Source of the DNA: Thysanoteuthis rhombus
Taxonomy: Eukaryota > Mollusca > Cephalopoda > Oegopsida > Thysanoteuthidae
NCBI GenBank assembly: GCA_963457665.1
Contig: OY735233.1
Coordinates: forward strand, 24,324,928-24,388,927
Direction: 5' to 3'
Length of the DNA: 64,000 bases
The number at the start of each line of letters is the position of its first letter. The stretch's first letter is position 1. Under the pieces are notes generated by a model that saw nothing but the letters and a program-made list of their open reading frames with translations, was not told the origin of the DNA and searched no databases. The position numbers and the translations under genes are program-made. Positions 54,050-63,905 of this stretch are shown piece by piece.

Positions 54050-54080
54050 CGCCCGGGTGACTCACGCATAATCCCGGGCG
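54050..54080. repeat. GC-rich hairpin
   Basis: CGCCCGGG (54050-54057) and CCCGGGCG (54073-54080) are perfectly complementary around a 15-nt loop. This is strikingly GC-rich against the AT-rich surroundings. Not a bacterial terminator context. Confidence 0.8.
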
Positions 54081-55009
54081 GACCTGCAGAGGGCCACGCA
54101 CACCACGTGCAGTGTTCAGTATCACCGTCATTAAAATTGATATTTGGTGTCAACTTGTAATTTTCTGGTAACATTTAGGTTGATAATCTGATAATACCAA
54201 CTTCCCGAAGTGAACAATCTAATATCAAAGGAGCCTCGTTAACGAAATCTCCAAAGGGAAGGAGCTGCGTACCTCGAAGCTATACTCTCAAACGACGAAC
54301 AGAAAGCAACGGACCAGCCCAACAGTATAGTTACATTGCAAAAAGAACCCACCTATCCTGAAACGTTAAAAATTAATTTTTTTCTCGAAAAAAAAGAAAA
54401 ACAAAAACACTTTGAAGGGAACGAAAGTCTTTCGGAGTGAAAGAACAGAAATCTGGCTAAATTTTCTTTTCAGAATTTTCGACAAATTTCCAATCTTAAT
54501 CATTTTAGAATATTTTTTAGATATGTCCTCGCATCTGTATTTATTACTTTTTGGTCGGTCCGTCGGTCTGTCGGTCGATTTCACTAATGATAAACAATAA
54601 AAATAGGAAGGAAAGAAAGTCTGCGATGCCATTTAAGGCGTGACGCTATTAATGCTATAATGCAAAAATAGAATGTATGAAATCATCATTTTTGTACTGA
54701 AGAAAAAAGCATTTACGATTTTATTGAAAATAATACTGAAATATTTCCACGTTGCAATATTTTACAAGTATGAGAATCAATTGATACAAAAAAGACGACT
54801 TGCTCTTTCTTTCTTCTGCTACTACCACCATCGACGTATTGAGTTTTTAGTAACCAAGGCGTTGGCAGAGGTATTTACGCCCTGAATTGCTTTTTAGTCG
54901 TCTACTTGTAAGCATTCAGATGTTTCTCTGTTGTTTGGTACAGATAGTCATATACAAATAAAAATATACCACACGTATTTAAAACGTAAAGTATCCAGTC
55001 AATGTAAAG
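54081..55009. other. No recognisable feature
   Basis: Includes GGTCGGTCCGTCGGTCTGTC (54553-54572), a small GGTC repeat complementary in style to that near 39870. Confidence 0.3.
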
Positions 55010-55370
55010 CACCAGCTATGATGTACGAATGCAGAATGGGGTAAGTTACGAAACAACTCGAAACCAAACTCAGAATTGCACAGAGGGCAATGAAAAGGGC
55101 AATGTTAGGAATAACTCTTAGAAATAAGAAGAATCAACGTGGATCCAAGCGGACAATGATAAACGATATCGTATCAGTAATTAAGCCACAAAAATGGAGA
55201 TGGGCAGGCAACGGGTGGATTACAAGGTTTATCGGTTGATGCATATGGGACAGAAAATGCAGTAGGAAAAGTCCAGACAAAAGATATTTGCTGATTAGAC
55301 ATGACGAGGATCGGCTCAATCGTACTCATCATGGAAGGAGATGTGGAAGTTCTTCGTCCAGTAGTGAATT
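55010..55370 (+). mobile_element. Non-LTR retrotransposon fragment (family T), C-terminal
   Basis: One frame reads TKQLETKLRIAQRAMKRAML, GITLRNKKNQRGSKR, INDIVSVIKPQKWRWAGN and, after a stop, WDRKCSRKSPDKRY. A shifted frame then reads AQSYSSWKEMWKFFVQ and a stop. This is the classic C-terminus of arthropod-type endonuclease-reverse transcriptases (RRAMERAMLGIT...R.KW.WAGH...DRKRSRGRP..RW...W.EM.EAFVQQW). Related to but distinct from family R. No tail was recognised, and it is disrupted. Confidence 0.82.
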
Positions 55371-55393
55371 TATAACGGCTGATGTCTCTTCTA

Positions 55394-55408
55394 TATATAT
55401 ATATTGGA

Positions 55409-55481
<73 letters not shown>
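55394..55481. repeat. (TA)n followed by (GA)n
   Basis: TA with a TATTGGAA interruption, then GAGA (55435-55480). Confidence 0.94.
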
Positions 55482-55484
<3 letters not shown>

Positions 55485-55507
55485 TAGAGAAAGACAGACA
55501 GACATAG

Positions 55508-56183
55508 CAGCTCTTTTATCAGGCTACAGAAAGCCCCTCAGCTCCAAAAAGGGGTAAGACAAGATGATACCATCCAGACTCTTCACAGTCTGCCTCGTGA
55601 TGATCCTGATCAAAAAATCTAGACTGGTAAAATAAAGGAATCAAAATAGACGGTGGATATCTGAGCAATCCCAGATTTACAGACCAAGTCCCCCTTTTTG
55701 CAGAAAACCTACATGATCTCCTACTAATGTTAGATGAACTAAATGATGAGAAGAAAGTCGGCCTACACATGAACTTCAGCAAAACAAGGGGCATGTGCAG
55801 CAATCATGTCTGAAATAAGAACACAACAATCAAAATCGTAGACGCAGAACTGGAGAAAGTTGACCACTACTTCTATCTAGGACAAGCAATGTCCATGAAA
55901 TCCTTAAAAGAAGAAGAAATCAAGCGAGGAATCACTCTAGGATGGCAAGCCTTCGGCAGAGAAAACACATCTTTCAAGAACTAAATGATTTCATTCGTCA
56001 TAAAAAGAAGGATATACAATAAAAAGCATCCTCCCGATAGTCACCTATGGAGATAAAAAATGGAACGTAACCAAGAGACTGACCCACAAACTGAGCACTA
56101 TGCAACATATGCATAAAAGAATCGTGGAGAGGTCACAAGACAGCACAGTATATCAGTGAGAAAACCGGAGTCCGAGACACCAT
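55508..56183 (+). mobile_element. LINE family R, polymerase region, active site lost, 3' end missing
   Basis: Begins in the LSSKKGVRQDDTI block, the RT motif that reads GVRQGDTISPKLF in functional relatives, here with a small deletion. Then FTVCLVMILIKK and YLSNPRFTDQVPLFAENLHD follow, where the catalytic FADD has become FTDQ. MLDELNDE, VGLHMNFSKTRGMCSNH, ELEKVDHYFYLGQAMS, ITLGWQAFGRENTSFKN and a broken C-terminus end at AAACCGGAGTCCGAGACACC. A family D repeat is joined at 56184, replacing the LINE 3' end and tail. Confidence 0.9.
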
Positions 56184-56320
56184 TGTGATGTCATAAATAG
56201 AATTTTGTCTGACCATATTTATTCTTCGATGTAATTTCCTCTACATAACTTCAAATTTTGACGCTATGGTTGTTCAACTGAATAATCGACGGTAATGCCG
56301 AGTTTTATTTTGTTTTGAAA
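56184..56320 (+). repeat. Family D repeat, distal part, joined to LINE
   Basis: GTGATGTCATAAATAGAATT, GACCATATTTATTCTTCGAT and CTATGGTTGTTCAACTGAAT match the right third of 25395-25835. Confidence 0.65.
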
Positions 56321-56724
56321 TGTCCATGACTAGAACTATCATGAACGTATAGAAATTATATATGGATGAATCGATTTGTTTGTAGTAAGAGACGATTCGA
56401 TATTTCAAGTCAATACGGACAAAAAGAAAACAAAAAAAATTACAGTTTACCTTCTAATATCAACATTTTGTACCAGAATATAGATCAGCCCCAATTTTTC
56501 CGAGTTCACGATGTCAGAAATGGATTAATATCATAATGGATTCTTTCTTTACGGGGATGACCTTTAATGGCAGAACGGCATAGTCCAGTCAACCGTAAAA
56601 TCTCTGAAAAATAGATCTATAATTTCCTTGGCTGTACAAAGTTCTGACTATCTATATTTACATAAAATCTCATTTCTTCATAAGTGGAAAGATTTTTCCG
56701 ACGATATGTGATTTGAGTGAACAA
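56321..56724. other. No firmly recognisable feature
   Basis: AAAATAGATCTATAATTTCC with TTGGCTGTACAAAGTTCTG (56608-56646) resembles 58567-58604, so some shared repeat material is present. Otherwise unassigned. Confidence 0.35.
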
Positions 56725-56890
56725 TAGCAAAAATAATATTAGAATAAAATAAAACACCATTGAAGACAAGCAAGAAGAGGGACACAAGCCAAAATTCTCA
56801 GTGATACAAGCCAAAGTTTAAAATATCCAAGAGGGAACCAAATAGCGTTGCCGGAAGGTGATATCATCACGTGATCCCCATAGCAACGTT

Positions 56891-56895
<5 letters not shown>
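56725..56895 (+). mobile_element. Penelope-like element 3' region
   Basis: Closely resembles, in the opposite orientation, the sequence downstream of the GIY-YIG domain at the right edge. Shared landmarks are CCATTGAAGACAAGCAAGAA, AATATCCAAGAGGGAACC, GGTGATATCATCACGTGATC and CCCCATAGCAAC. No coding remnant accompanies it. It ends at a CA/TA array. Confidence 0.62.

Positions 56896-56980
<85 letters not shown>
56892..56980. repeat. (CA)n followed by (TA)n
   Basis: ACAC array (56892-56926) then TA array (56928-56979). Confidence 0.95.
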
Positions 56981-56982
<2 letters not shown>

Positions 56983-57094
56983 AATAAAATAAAGTATATG
57001 CGTCTCCATTTCTTAAGATATATGGTGATTCTCATTGGAAAACATCTCAAGTACAGTACGGAAATGTTTAGATTCTGTAGAATCTAGATGCTAT

Positions 57095-57097
57095 TAT

Positions 57098-57134
<37 letters not shown>
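57095..57134. repeat. (TA)n array
   Basis: TA array at the 3' boundary of the Penelope-like element to its right. Confidence 0.93.
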
Positions 57135-57135
<1 letters not shown>

Positions 57136-57544
57136 CACTTAGGTGGTGAAGAGAAAAACTCAAGAGCTATCTTCATTACAGGAAAAGTTTGCAGCGGTTT
57201 ACATAAAATTTTGCTGTTTACATATTTTGATGCTGAAGAGAAAATGGGGATATTTCTGTGTTGTTTAGTAGGAGAGGGGGAGGAGATGTTTTTATATGTG
57301 TAGATGACAGTAACATTTGGTTTCGAAAGAGATGGTTCTGTTAGAGTCGAGGTCAGAGGATGTTTGTTTCCAGTCTCTGATGGTGTTTGGCTTGTCTCAC
57401 ATAGGAAGGGCAGTAAACAGAGAAGAGAGGGACTAGAATTGTCAATTCTCAGGAATATTTCTTTTTTTATTCTTTTGTTATTGGACAAAGAGGTGATGTC
57501 TAGTATCTAATGGACAGGTGTTGGAAGTGGAACATTGTTTTTAT
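57135..57544 (-). mobile_element. Penelope-like element, 3' UTR
   Basis: Region between the GIY-YIG stop codon (57545-57547) and the TA array on the minus strand. It ends with CCTGTAATGAAGATAGCTC, which could be a decayed hammerhead core plus stem, but GAAAC is not found. No further coding. Confidence 0.55.
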
Positions 57545-57940
57545 TCAATCTTTTTCGTTAAAGGTGGGTGCTATCTCTTTTACTTTTTCAAAGGGGTATT
57601 TCTGTTTTAAAATCAATGCATTTAGACGGTTTGCAATATGAAAATGACCATACCTTTGTGTTATTGCATTGCATTGGGATATAAGGGCTTCTTTGACGCA
57701 TTTACAAGTCGGGGAGTCGTGAATATTCTTGATGAGATGAGCTTGCTGGAGGCTGAAGTTATGGCTGTGTATGTTTCTATGTTCGACAAGGGTGTTTGTC
57801 CCTGCATCCAGTTTAAAGGCTCTCTTATACTCGTATATCTTCTCTTCGAGAGGTTTCGATGTTTCTCCGAAGTAGTTTTTGTCGTTGTCGTGGCACGGAA
57901 TTGCGTAATAAATGTCGACAAAATCGATATCAGAGAGACA
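57545..57940 (-). mobile_element. Penelope-like element: GIY-YIG endonuclease domain
   Basis: The minus strand encodes an uninterrupted ~130-residue frame: LSDIDFVDIYYAIPCHDNDK, NYFGETSKPLEEKIYEYKRA, FKLDAGTNTLVEHRNIHSHN, FSLQQAHLIKNIHDSPTC, ISQCNAITQR and on to EIAPTFNEKD stop. YYA-x-PC and YFGET are the GIY and YIG half-motifs in Penelope form. The arginine normally after SL is Lys-flanked here (LEEKIYEYKR), and the conserved EH (LVEH) is present. The domain would supply target-site nicking for a Penelope-like retroelement. No reverse transcriptase was recognised upstream (58.0-58.4 kb on the minus strand is A-rich and full of stops). The copy looks 5' truncated but recent. Confidence 0.85.
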
Positions 57941-58477
57941 TTGAGACCTCTTAAGAAAAAAATATTTTTTTTTTCTAGGATGTAGGATCTTCCTCTAATT
58001 CTATTAATGTATATTCCAATTTTCTTTTTTCTTTTCTCTTGTTTGATGGTTGGCCATTGCTTGTTATGTTGTCCTGTTTTTTTTTTTTTAGTAGAGATAC
58101 TGGGTTTATTAGTTATTGTAAATTATAGATTAGCAGTATATAGAATGAGCATTTTCTTGATCCGTTTGCTGTTAAACCATCAGCTCTTCGTGGTATGTTT
58201 CCTCTCTGAGAGTATTCATTTTCACCTAAATTTGTTTCCCAGTGTTTGGTTTCACTTTTACATGACCTTGGTTGTGAGTTTGATTATTCTAGGTTTGGTC
58301 TGTTTCAATGCCCAAGATAATTATGGTGATTGGGTTGTCCTTTAAAGTGGCCGGAGATATGAAATGATATTTAAGTTAATCATAATAACGAGGAGAATAA
58401 GATAGCTATGGTGGTTAATTTTTAGTATACCTATATGCAGGATATAAAATAGTGTTTTTCAATATAAATTTTGAGCA

Positions 58478-58480
<3 letters not shown>
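57941..58480. other. No firmly recognisable feature
   Basis: Should carry upstream parts of the Penelope-like ORF if present, but I could not identify reverse transcriptase motifs. A 112-codon plus-strand frame (58007-58345) is Phe/Leu-rich and unassigned. Confidence 0.35.

Positions 58481-58521
<41 letters not shown>
58481..58521. repeat. (TA)n array
   Basis: Pure TA array. Confidence 0.95.
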
Positions 58522-58522
<1 letters not shown>

Positions 58523-58727
58523 GATTGAAAAAATAAAGTGTGTGTCAGCTGATTAAAACATCTCATAAAATAGATACATAATTTTCATGGCTATAGAAAG
58601 TTCTTCTTCTTCACTACAAAACAAGAGACAATAATTGTCTAATTCACAATATATTGGTCAATTATTTATGTGTGCCTGAGTGAGTCCATGTTTGGAAATT
58701 CATGCTTTTTTTTTCGTGATCACAGCC

Positions 58728-58870
58728 GAACAAAAAGTGAGAGGAGTAATTTATTCATTGATCACCCCCCGACTTTTCAAAGTTTTCAATTGATCACCCG
58801 CAACACAGCAAGCTGCCAAAATTTATTTGTCACGCGATGGTTTCTATTGAGTGACTAACAAGCCCTGTTT
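58728..58870 (-). mobile_element. MITE-like repeat, family M (left end, reverse)
   Basis: AAAAGTGAGAGGAGTAATTT, ATTCATTGATCACCCCCCGA, TTTTCAATTGATCACCCGC and GAGTGACTAACAAGCCCTGT. It ends with the family's outer end at 58868. Confidence 0.72.
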
Positions 58871-59892
58871 AAGAATAGTCGTAACTAATATTGTTAATAT
58901 CAATAAATAAGCATTCAAAATCTTGTCTCTAACCTGAGCTCGAACACCGACCATGGACACCAAAGAAAAATAATACACCACTGTCCCAATCACAAGGCCG
59001 GTCTGATTACATTTGCTTTAAGTCGAAGGGCGACATAAAAAAATAACTTTGCCCTAACCATGGAGCTAAACTCGCCAATATCTTCTTTGATTCTTAACTT
59101 TCTCTAAGAGGAGAATGAATTATAGATCTCATGTTGGTGGAGTTGAGATATCTGCAACAGTTGTCAAATAAATCTAATTTCCCAATAGGGTCCTTAAATT
59201 CATAGACTCGCAACAACATCATGGTTCCTAACGGAAATAAGGAAGCGCTGAGATATTTCGTATGCTCTGGGTTACACTTAGATTTGTCGGTTAAGCCAAG
59301 GATTAATCGCAATAAGGACTCTCTTGGATATTACGGCTTATTGATTTTGGTAACTTGTGTGTACTTATATATCTTACAACTGACACTGACCTAAGCCCCA
59401 GAAACTGAAATGATAACCTACTCGTGAGTTGTCCGTCTCTTGGACTATCTGCCAACCAAAGCTAGAGAACACAGTCTACTTCCCCATAGCTAGGGAAAGG
59501 AGTGGACCAATGCCTTTCTCGAAGGTGTTAGTATGAAGTGTATACCAACTGTCTCAGCCAGAAAATGAACTCAGTTCGCCGATTTCATTTCCTGTATCAA
59601 GCTAAGCTAAGTAAAAAAAAACCATCACTAACTCACTAGCGTAGACAGTAGGAACAAAATCGCCTTTCAGAGAGTTCACTCAACATTCCAGCCAACTCAT
59701 TCTACGGTCTTCAATAGGTGTACTATACCGATGTCAAGTAATGGTAGCTGACATAATCTTTTTTAGATGCGTTCACACATTCTATCATATTTTTCAGAGT
59801 ATCGTTCGGGCGGGCAGTCCATGATACGTTGAGGAATAGAAAGAGGAATGGCGGGCATCGTGTGATTATTTACGAAAAACTATTTTAAAAAT
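58871..59892. other. No recognisable feature
   Basis: About 1 kb of mixed, comparatively less AT-rich sequence. Short unassigned frames only. AGTTCGCCGATTTCATTTCC (59576-59595) faintly recalls the SINE C box B neighbourhood. Confidence 0.35.
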
Positions 59893-60143
59893 CTAAAATG
59901 GCAATAGGCAGGTCATGTTGCAAGAATGATGGACAACCAATGGACATCACGACTCACAACATGGATCCCCAGAAATCACCTGAGAAACCAAGCACGACAG
60001 AACACAAGATGTAGAGATGAACTAGACGTACTCAAGAAATACTGGCTCCACGACGCCCATGATAGAGAATTGTGGCGAATCCTGGGAAAGGTCTATGTCC
60101 AATGACAGATGTTAAAAGACTGATGATGATAATGATGATGATG
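59893..60143 (+). mobile_element. LINE family R, last ~75 codons and tail
   Basis: AAATGGCAATAGGCAGGTCA (KWQ stop AGHVARM), then MDNQWTSRLTTWIPRNH, RNQARQNTRCRDELD, LKKYWLHDAHDRELWRILGK and VYVQ, stop. The tail is AAAGACTGATGATGATAATG plus GATGATG. It has the best-preserved terminal frame in the window, with one stop in the first few codons. Confidence 0.9.
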
Positions 60144-60630
60144 TCAAGAGAGTATGTGTGATGTCATGAGAAAAACACATCTAATCTGATTATTTTTTGA
60201 ACAGTTGTTCTTAAACTTACTTTTAACCGTTGCAGTTGAAAGCGGTCTTGGAACTAAGATTTTGGTTTGTTAAAAAGATTCTTTTTTTTATTATTAATAT
60301 CAAACTCTTGCAACTTGGTTCGTGTGAACAACAGCAATAACAGAGGTGTTGACTTTGATTGTTCGAAAAAGGTTATGAATGTTAATGACTCTTTTCAAAA
60401 TTAGAGACAATAGCTGTTACACCTGTTATCAACCTTGAAAAAAAGCTATTGATTGAGAGACGGAATTTTTTTCTCTCTCTATTGTCTCTGGACACGTTCG
60501 CGTCTGCTATTGGCGAAGGTTCGAATCGATTGACGCAAAACCTGAACAACGGTGATGAGAATTTTTTTATTATTGATGATATAATTCGATTAGAAAAATG
60601 ATTGTTTTGTTATCGATACTAGTTTATTGG
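60144..60630. other. No recognisable feature
   Basis: Nothing supportable. Confidence 0.3.
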
Positions 60631-60632
60631 AG

Positions 60633-60702
60633 TCAGTGACGCACAGACAGTGAAGAAAGAGTCAGTACGTGCAGAAAGTTGCATGAGAACACACAGCAGG
60701 AT

Positions 60703-60761
<59 letters not shown>

Positions 60762-60859
60762 TTTCTCTGTGCATAAATATATATCGTTGACACACAGACT
60801 GTGACGTCCAGACAGAGAAGAAAGAGTTACTAAGTACAAAGAGTTACATGAGAAGAGGT

Positions 60860-60915
<56 letters not shown>
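60633..60915 (+). repeat. Tandem duplication containing TA arrays
   Basis: GACAGTGAAGAAAGAGTCAG ... GTTGCATGAGAA plus TA array (60645-60760) recurs as GACAGAGAAGAAAGAGTTAC ... GTTACATGAGAA plus TA array (60812-60915), about 170 bp apart. Confidence 0.75.
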
Positions 60916-60917
<2 letters not shown>

Positions 60918-61118
60918 CGCTTGGATGCAACACCAAAAGATACTTTTTTGACATCTTACTCGGTTTTTTCCTGCACAAGAAAAAGTTTGTTTTGATCCAA
61001 TATAACACCACAATTTTCACTGATCTGGAAGATGGCTTATTTCACAGCCGAGAGCACTTGTTGATCATAATCATTCGAATAATATTCACGTGTACTGGAT
61101 CCAGACAAAAGTTTTCCA

Positions 61119-61122
<4 letters not shown>

Positions 61123-61152
<30 letters not shown>

Positions 61153-61240
61153 GAATATCATATAACATCAAATATGTGATGGGTTCATTCCATAGAGTGC
61201 TCAATACATTCAACGTAAAGTTGAGTTAGTAGAGCTTAAG
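61123..61240 (-). repeat. TA array and family E repeat, copy 2, reverse
   Basis: TA array (61123-61149) then, reversed, the AAGCTCTACTAACTCAACTT, TTGAATGTATTGAGCACTCT sequence shared with 16553-16690. Confidence 0.55.
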
Positions 61241-61265
61241 ATATGATGAAGTAAAACATTCTCGA

Positions 61266-61335
61266 CACAAACACGCTTATGTTTCTGCCCTGTTCTCCGT
61301 GAAACAGGGTAGAAATATAAACGTGTTTGTGTTGT
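61266..61335. repeat. Long imperfect hairpin
   Basis: ACACAAACACG...TTATGTTTCTGCCCTGTT pairs with AACAGGGTAGAAATATAAACG and GTGTTTGTGT across a loop of about 7 nt (CTCCGTG), giving roughly a 30-bp stem with few mismatches. It lies just upstream of the ribozyme element. It could be a small fold-back element or a structured RNA. Confidence 0.75.
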
Positions 61336-61384
61336 GCATTCTTTACCCCCATTATATATGTATATATCGTGATTAAACAGTAAA

Positions 61385-61672
61385 GGTTCACTGCAACGCT
61401 CCTTAATTCAGGGTTGAGCACTCTTTAAGTGAGGTAACTCGTTCATTATAAGCTTATGCAATGCTCTTTCAACGTAGGAATAGAGCACTCTGGTGGATGG
61501 GGAATATATACATGAGGAAATATATCGCTTAAATTCAAGCTTACTGACTGCCCAGTTCCACGGGGCAGAGGTAAGATGCCAGCCGAAGCGAAGGTTTCAA
61601 TCCTACCTCGTGGTACTGGATGCGATAATGGATCGTCTATAACCACACTGAAGAGTCCGTGGATGACAAAAT

Positions 61673-61675
<3 letters not shown>
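61385..61675 (+). mobile_element. Retrozyme/SINE-like element, ribozyme deleted
   Basis: Starts with AATTCAGGGTTGAGCACTC, then GCAATGCTCTTTC, GAGCACTCTGGTGGATGGGG, a box A-like GGGGCAGAGG (61563-61572), box B-like GGTTTCAATCC (61590-61600) and GGTACTGGATGCGATA. The hammerhead is reduced to CCACACTGAAGAG directly joined to TCCGTGGATGAC: about 22 bp comprising stem II, GAAAC and most of stem III are missing. It ends at a TA array (61676). Confidence 0.78.

Positions 61676-61733
<58 letters not shown>
61676..61733. repeat. (TA)n array
   Basis: TA array at the 3' end of the ribozyme element. Confidence 0.95.
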
Positions 61734-61737
<4 letters not shown>

Positions 61738-62198
61738 TGTGTGAGTGTGTTCTGTGTCTACCTGTGTCTACCTACCGTTGCTATGTTGCCTCTTGATCTG
61801 CATAATATACAATCTTGCGTATATTTGGTGGGTTGGAAATGGCTGTACCGGTAGAAAGGATAACGTTTGCTTCAAAAGTAAAACTAATTTTGTTATCGCT
61901 TAAACCAGTTAAAAATGTAAATATAGATAAGTAAAATCTCAATCACAGACCACTTGAAATCATTGAATAAGAAACAGATGTGATAATTTATATATGTATA
62001 ACTTATACAATTACATATATTTGTGTATAAATGTAGGTAGTATCAAATGGAACTAGGAATTGGATATAAACTCTTAGAATCACACCCCCCTGTAAAGAAT
62101 GTTGTCTACAAAGGGTTATGCATTTGTATCAAAATATAAGTTTGTGTGATTTATCCAAGTTTAAATGATCCCATAATTTTTTACGGATACTATACTAG

Positions 62199-62200
<2 letters not shown>
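61734..62200. other. No recognisable feature
   Basis: AT-rich, unassigned. Confidence 0.3.

Positions 62201-62203
<3 letters not shown>

Positions 62204-62242
<39 letters not shown>
62204..62242. repeat. (TA)n array
   Basis: TA array at the ribozyme end of the reverse element that follows. Confidence 0.95.
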
Positions 62243-62245
<3 letters not shown>

Positions 62246-62462
62246 TATTGATTGAGTCATCCATAGAGAGCTGTTTCGTTGTATTACAACTCTTCAGTGT
62301 GGCTATCCATTATCCCATCCAGTACCACGAGGTAGGATCGAAACCTTCGCTTCAGTCCCAACCCTATGCAGAACTGGACAGGCAGTAAGACCTAATTTAA
62401 GCGATACATTTACTTACGCACAATTCCCCTTCCACTAGTGCTCCATTCGAGAGTTAGAAGAC
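62243..62462 (-). mobile_element. Retrozyme/SINE-like element, reverse
   Basis: Minus strand: head, box region (reverse of GTAGGATCGAAACCTTCGC; GGTTTCGATCC is close to the box B consensus), GGTACTGGATGGGATA, then ribozyme at 62261-62302. TA arrays flank it on both sides (62204-62242 and 62464-62512). Confidence 0.78.
62261..62302 (-). ncRNA. Hammerhead ribozyme, core intact
   Basis: Minus strand: CCACA, CTGAAGA, GTTGT-AAT-ACAAC, GAAAC, AGCT, then CTC where the cleavage triplet is normally GTC, and stem I partner TATGG with one mismatch. CUC is still of the NUH class, but the change also breaks the second stem III pair, so activity may be reduced. Confidence 0.82.
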
Positions 62463-62463
62463 C

Positions 62464-62512
<49 letters not shown>
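62464..62512. repeat. (TA)n array
   Basis: TA array with one ATGTATA interruption. Confidence 0.94.
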
Positions 62513-62517
<5 letters not shown>

Positions 62518-63000
62518 TAAACATTCGTGATTGACCAGAGTCTAATGTGCTTTTCCTCGTAAAAATGGTTCGCCAAGTGCCCCAGCTTAGAATATAAAGT
62601 TGGTAAACTCTTTCCACTGTACTTAATCTTATCCAGTGTTTCTCTCGTCCAGAATATCAAACAGTAAGGTGAGTCATTGACCGATATGTGCTGCACATTA
62701 CAGATGAAATTTCCGGCCTTGAGAGAGAAACAGAGAGAGAGAGACAAACAAAGAGAGAGAAGGGACAACTTATCGATCATTTTAGTAAACGCAAAAAAAG
62801 GTAGGAAAAAAAGATTAGACGAAGACAAACAGGCAATGAATGATTATTCATTGCTATATATCCGCAAAAGGGAAGACCTTGGCTTCAAAAACACATGGTA
62901 CAATCTGGTTTAGCTCCAAGGGCAGTGGATGGGCCGAGAATTGGGGAAAAAAGGCGATACTATCAAAAGTAAAATGCATCCAAAATACTGCTGAATGACT
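62513..63000. other. No recognisable feature
   Basis: Unassigned sequence with a short AGAG tract near 62724. Confidence 0.3.
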
Positions 63001-63001
63001 G

Positions 63002-63079
<78 letters not shown>

Positions 63080-63140
63080 TCTGTTTATATCTATCTATCT
63101 ATCTCTCAGTCTATTCATTATATATCTTCATCATCTATCC

Positions 63141-63212
<72 letters not shown>

Positions 63213-63345
63213 ATTCATTATCTATCTATTTATCTATCTCTATATTCATCTATCTATATATCCGTTCATATCGGATCCATATCAGTCTGTTCATATCTAT
63301 CTATCTCAGTCTATTCATATTCATGTATGAAATTTTGACAATGTG
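63001..63345. repeat. Two TA arrays and TATC arrays with linkers
   Basis: TA (63007-63076), TATC with TCTCAGTCTATTCAT, TA (63147-63210), then TATC with ATCAGTCTGTTCATATC and CTCAGTCTATTCATATTC linkers. Confidence 0.93.
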
Positions 63346-63429
63346 GGAAAACGACTGAATTATTCATTTCGATTGTGTATTTTGCATCAGTAACGTCGTC
63401 AGATCTGAGTCAATTAATTTAAAACATAT

Positions 63430-63905
63430 ATGAGATCCAATGTTGTTATGGGGACTGCGAGATGATATCACGTTTCGGTGGTATTATTCGTTCTCCTCTT
63501 GGATACTTCAGATTACTTGGCTTTTATTTCTTAGAATTTGGGCTCGTGTCACTTTTCTTGTCCGTCTTCGATGGTATTTGCTTTTTTTAAAAATATCAAA
63601 TTTGCTAATATTGAAGATATTTGTATTTTTATGGGATGTTGTTGGATTGTATTTCATTCCGAAATTTGCGTTAATTCTATAATCAGGCGTCATTTTTTGG
63701 TTTGGTTCTACTTTTATCATTATTGCAGATGAAACTTGTGGTCCTCCTTGTTTCTGTTGACTAATAGTGCGTTTTGTGTATCATTTTTTCTTATGGTCCT
63801 TCATTGCTCATGATTTCCTTTTTATCTAGTTCATGATGTTTCACCAGTGTATTTTTTATTGCAGTTTTTACGTGTTATTTCATACGCAACAACTTCAGAT
63901 GCAGG
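63430..63905 (-). mobile_element. Penelope-like element: decayed GIY-YIG domain and 3' region
   Basis: The minus strand encodes VVAYEITRKNCNKKYTGETS, a stop, then remnants of a K-x-x-H/N-E block with more stops, and IRKNDTQNALLVNRNKEDHK with FHLQ (63737-63900). AYEI and YTGET correspond to the GIY and YIG half-motifs of Penelope-like endonucleases, and the NALLV...DHKF block also fits. At least four stops make it a pseudogene. The downstream 3' region (63430-63570) includes CCACCGAAACGTGATATCAT and matches 56725-56895. The element may continue beyond the window's right edge. Confidence 0.78.

Noticed and set aside
54050..54080. GC hairpin as a rho-independent terminator
   Set aside because: No T tract follows and nothing else in the window is bacterial.
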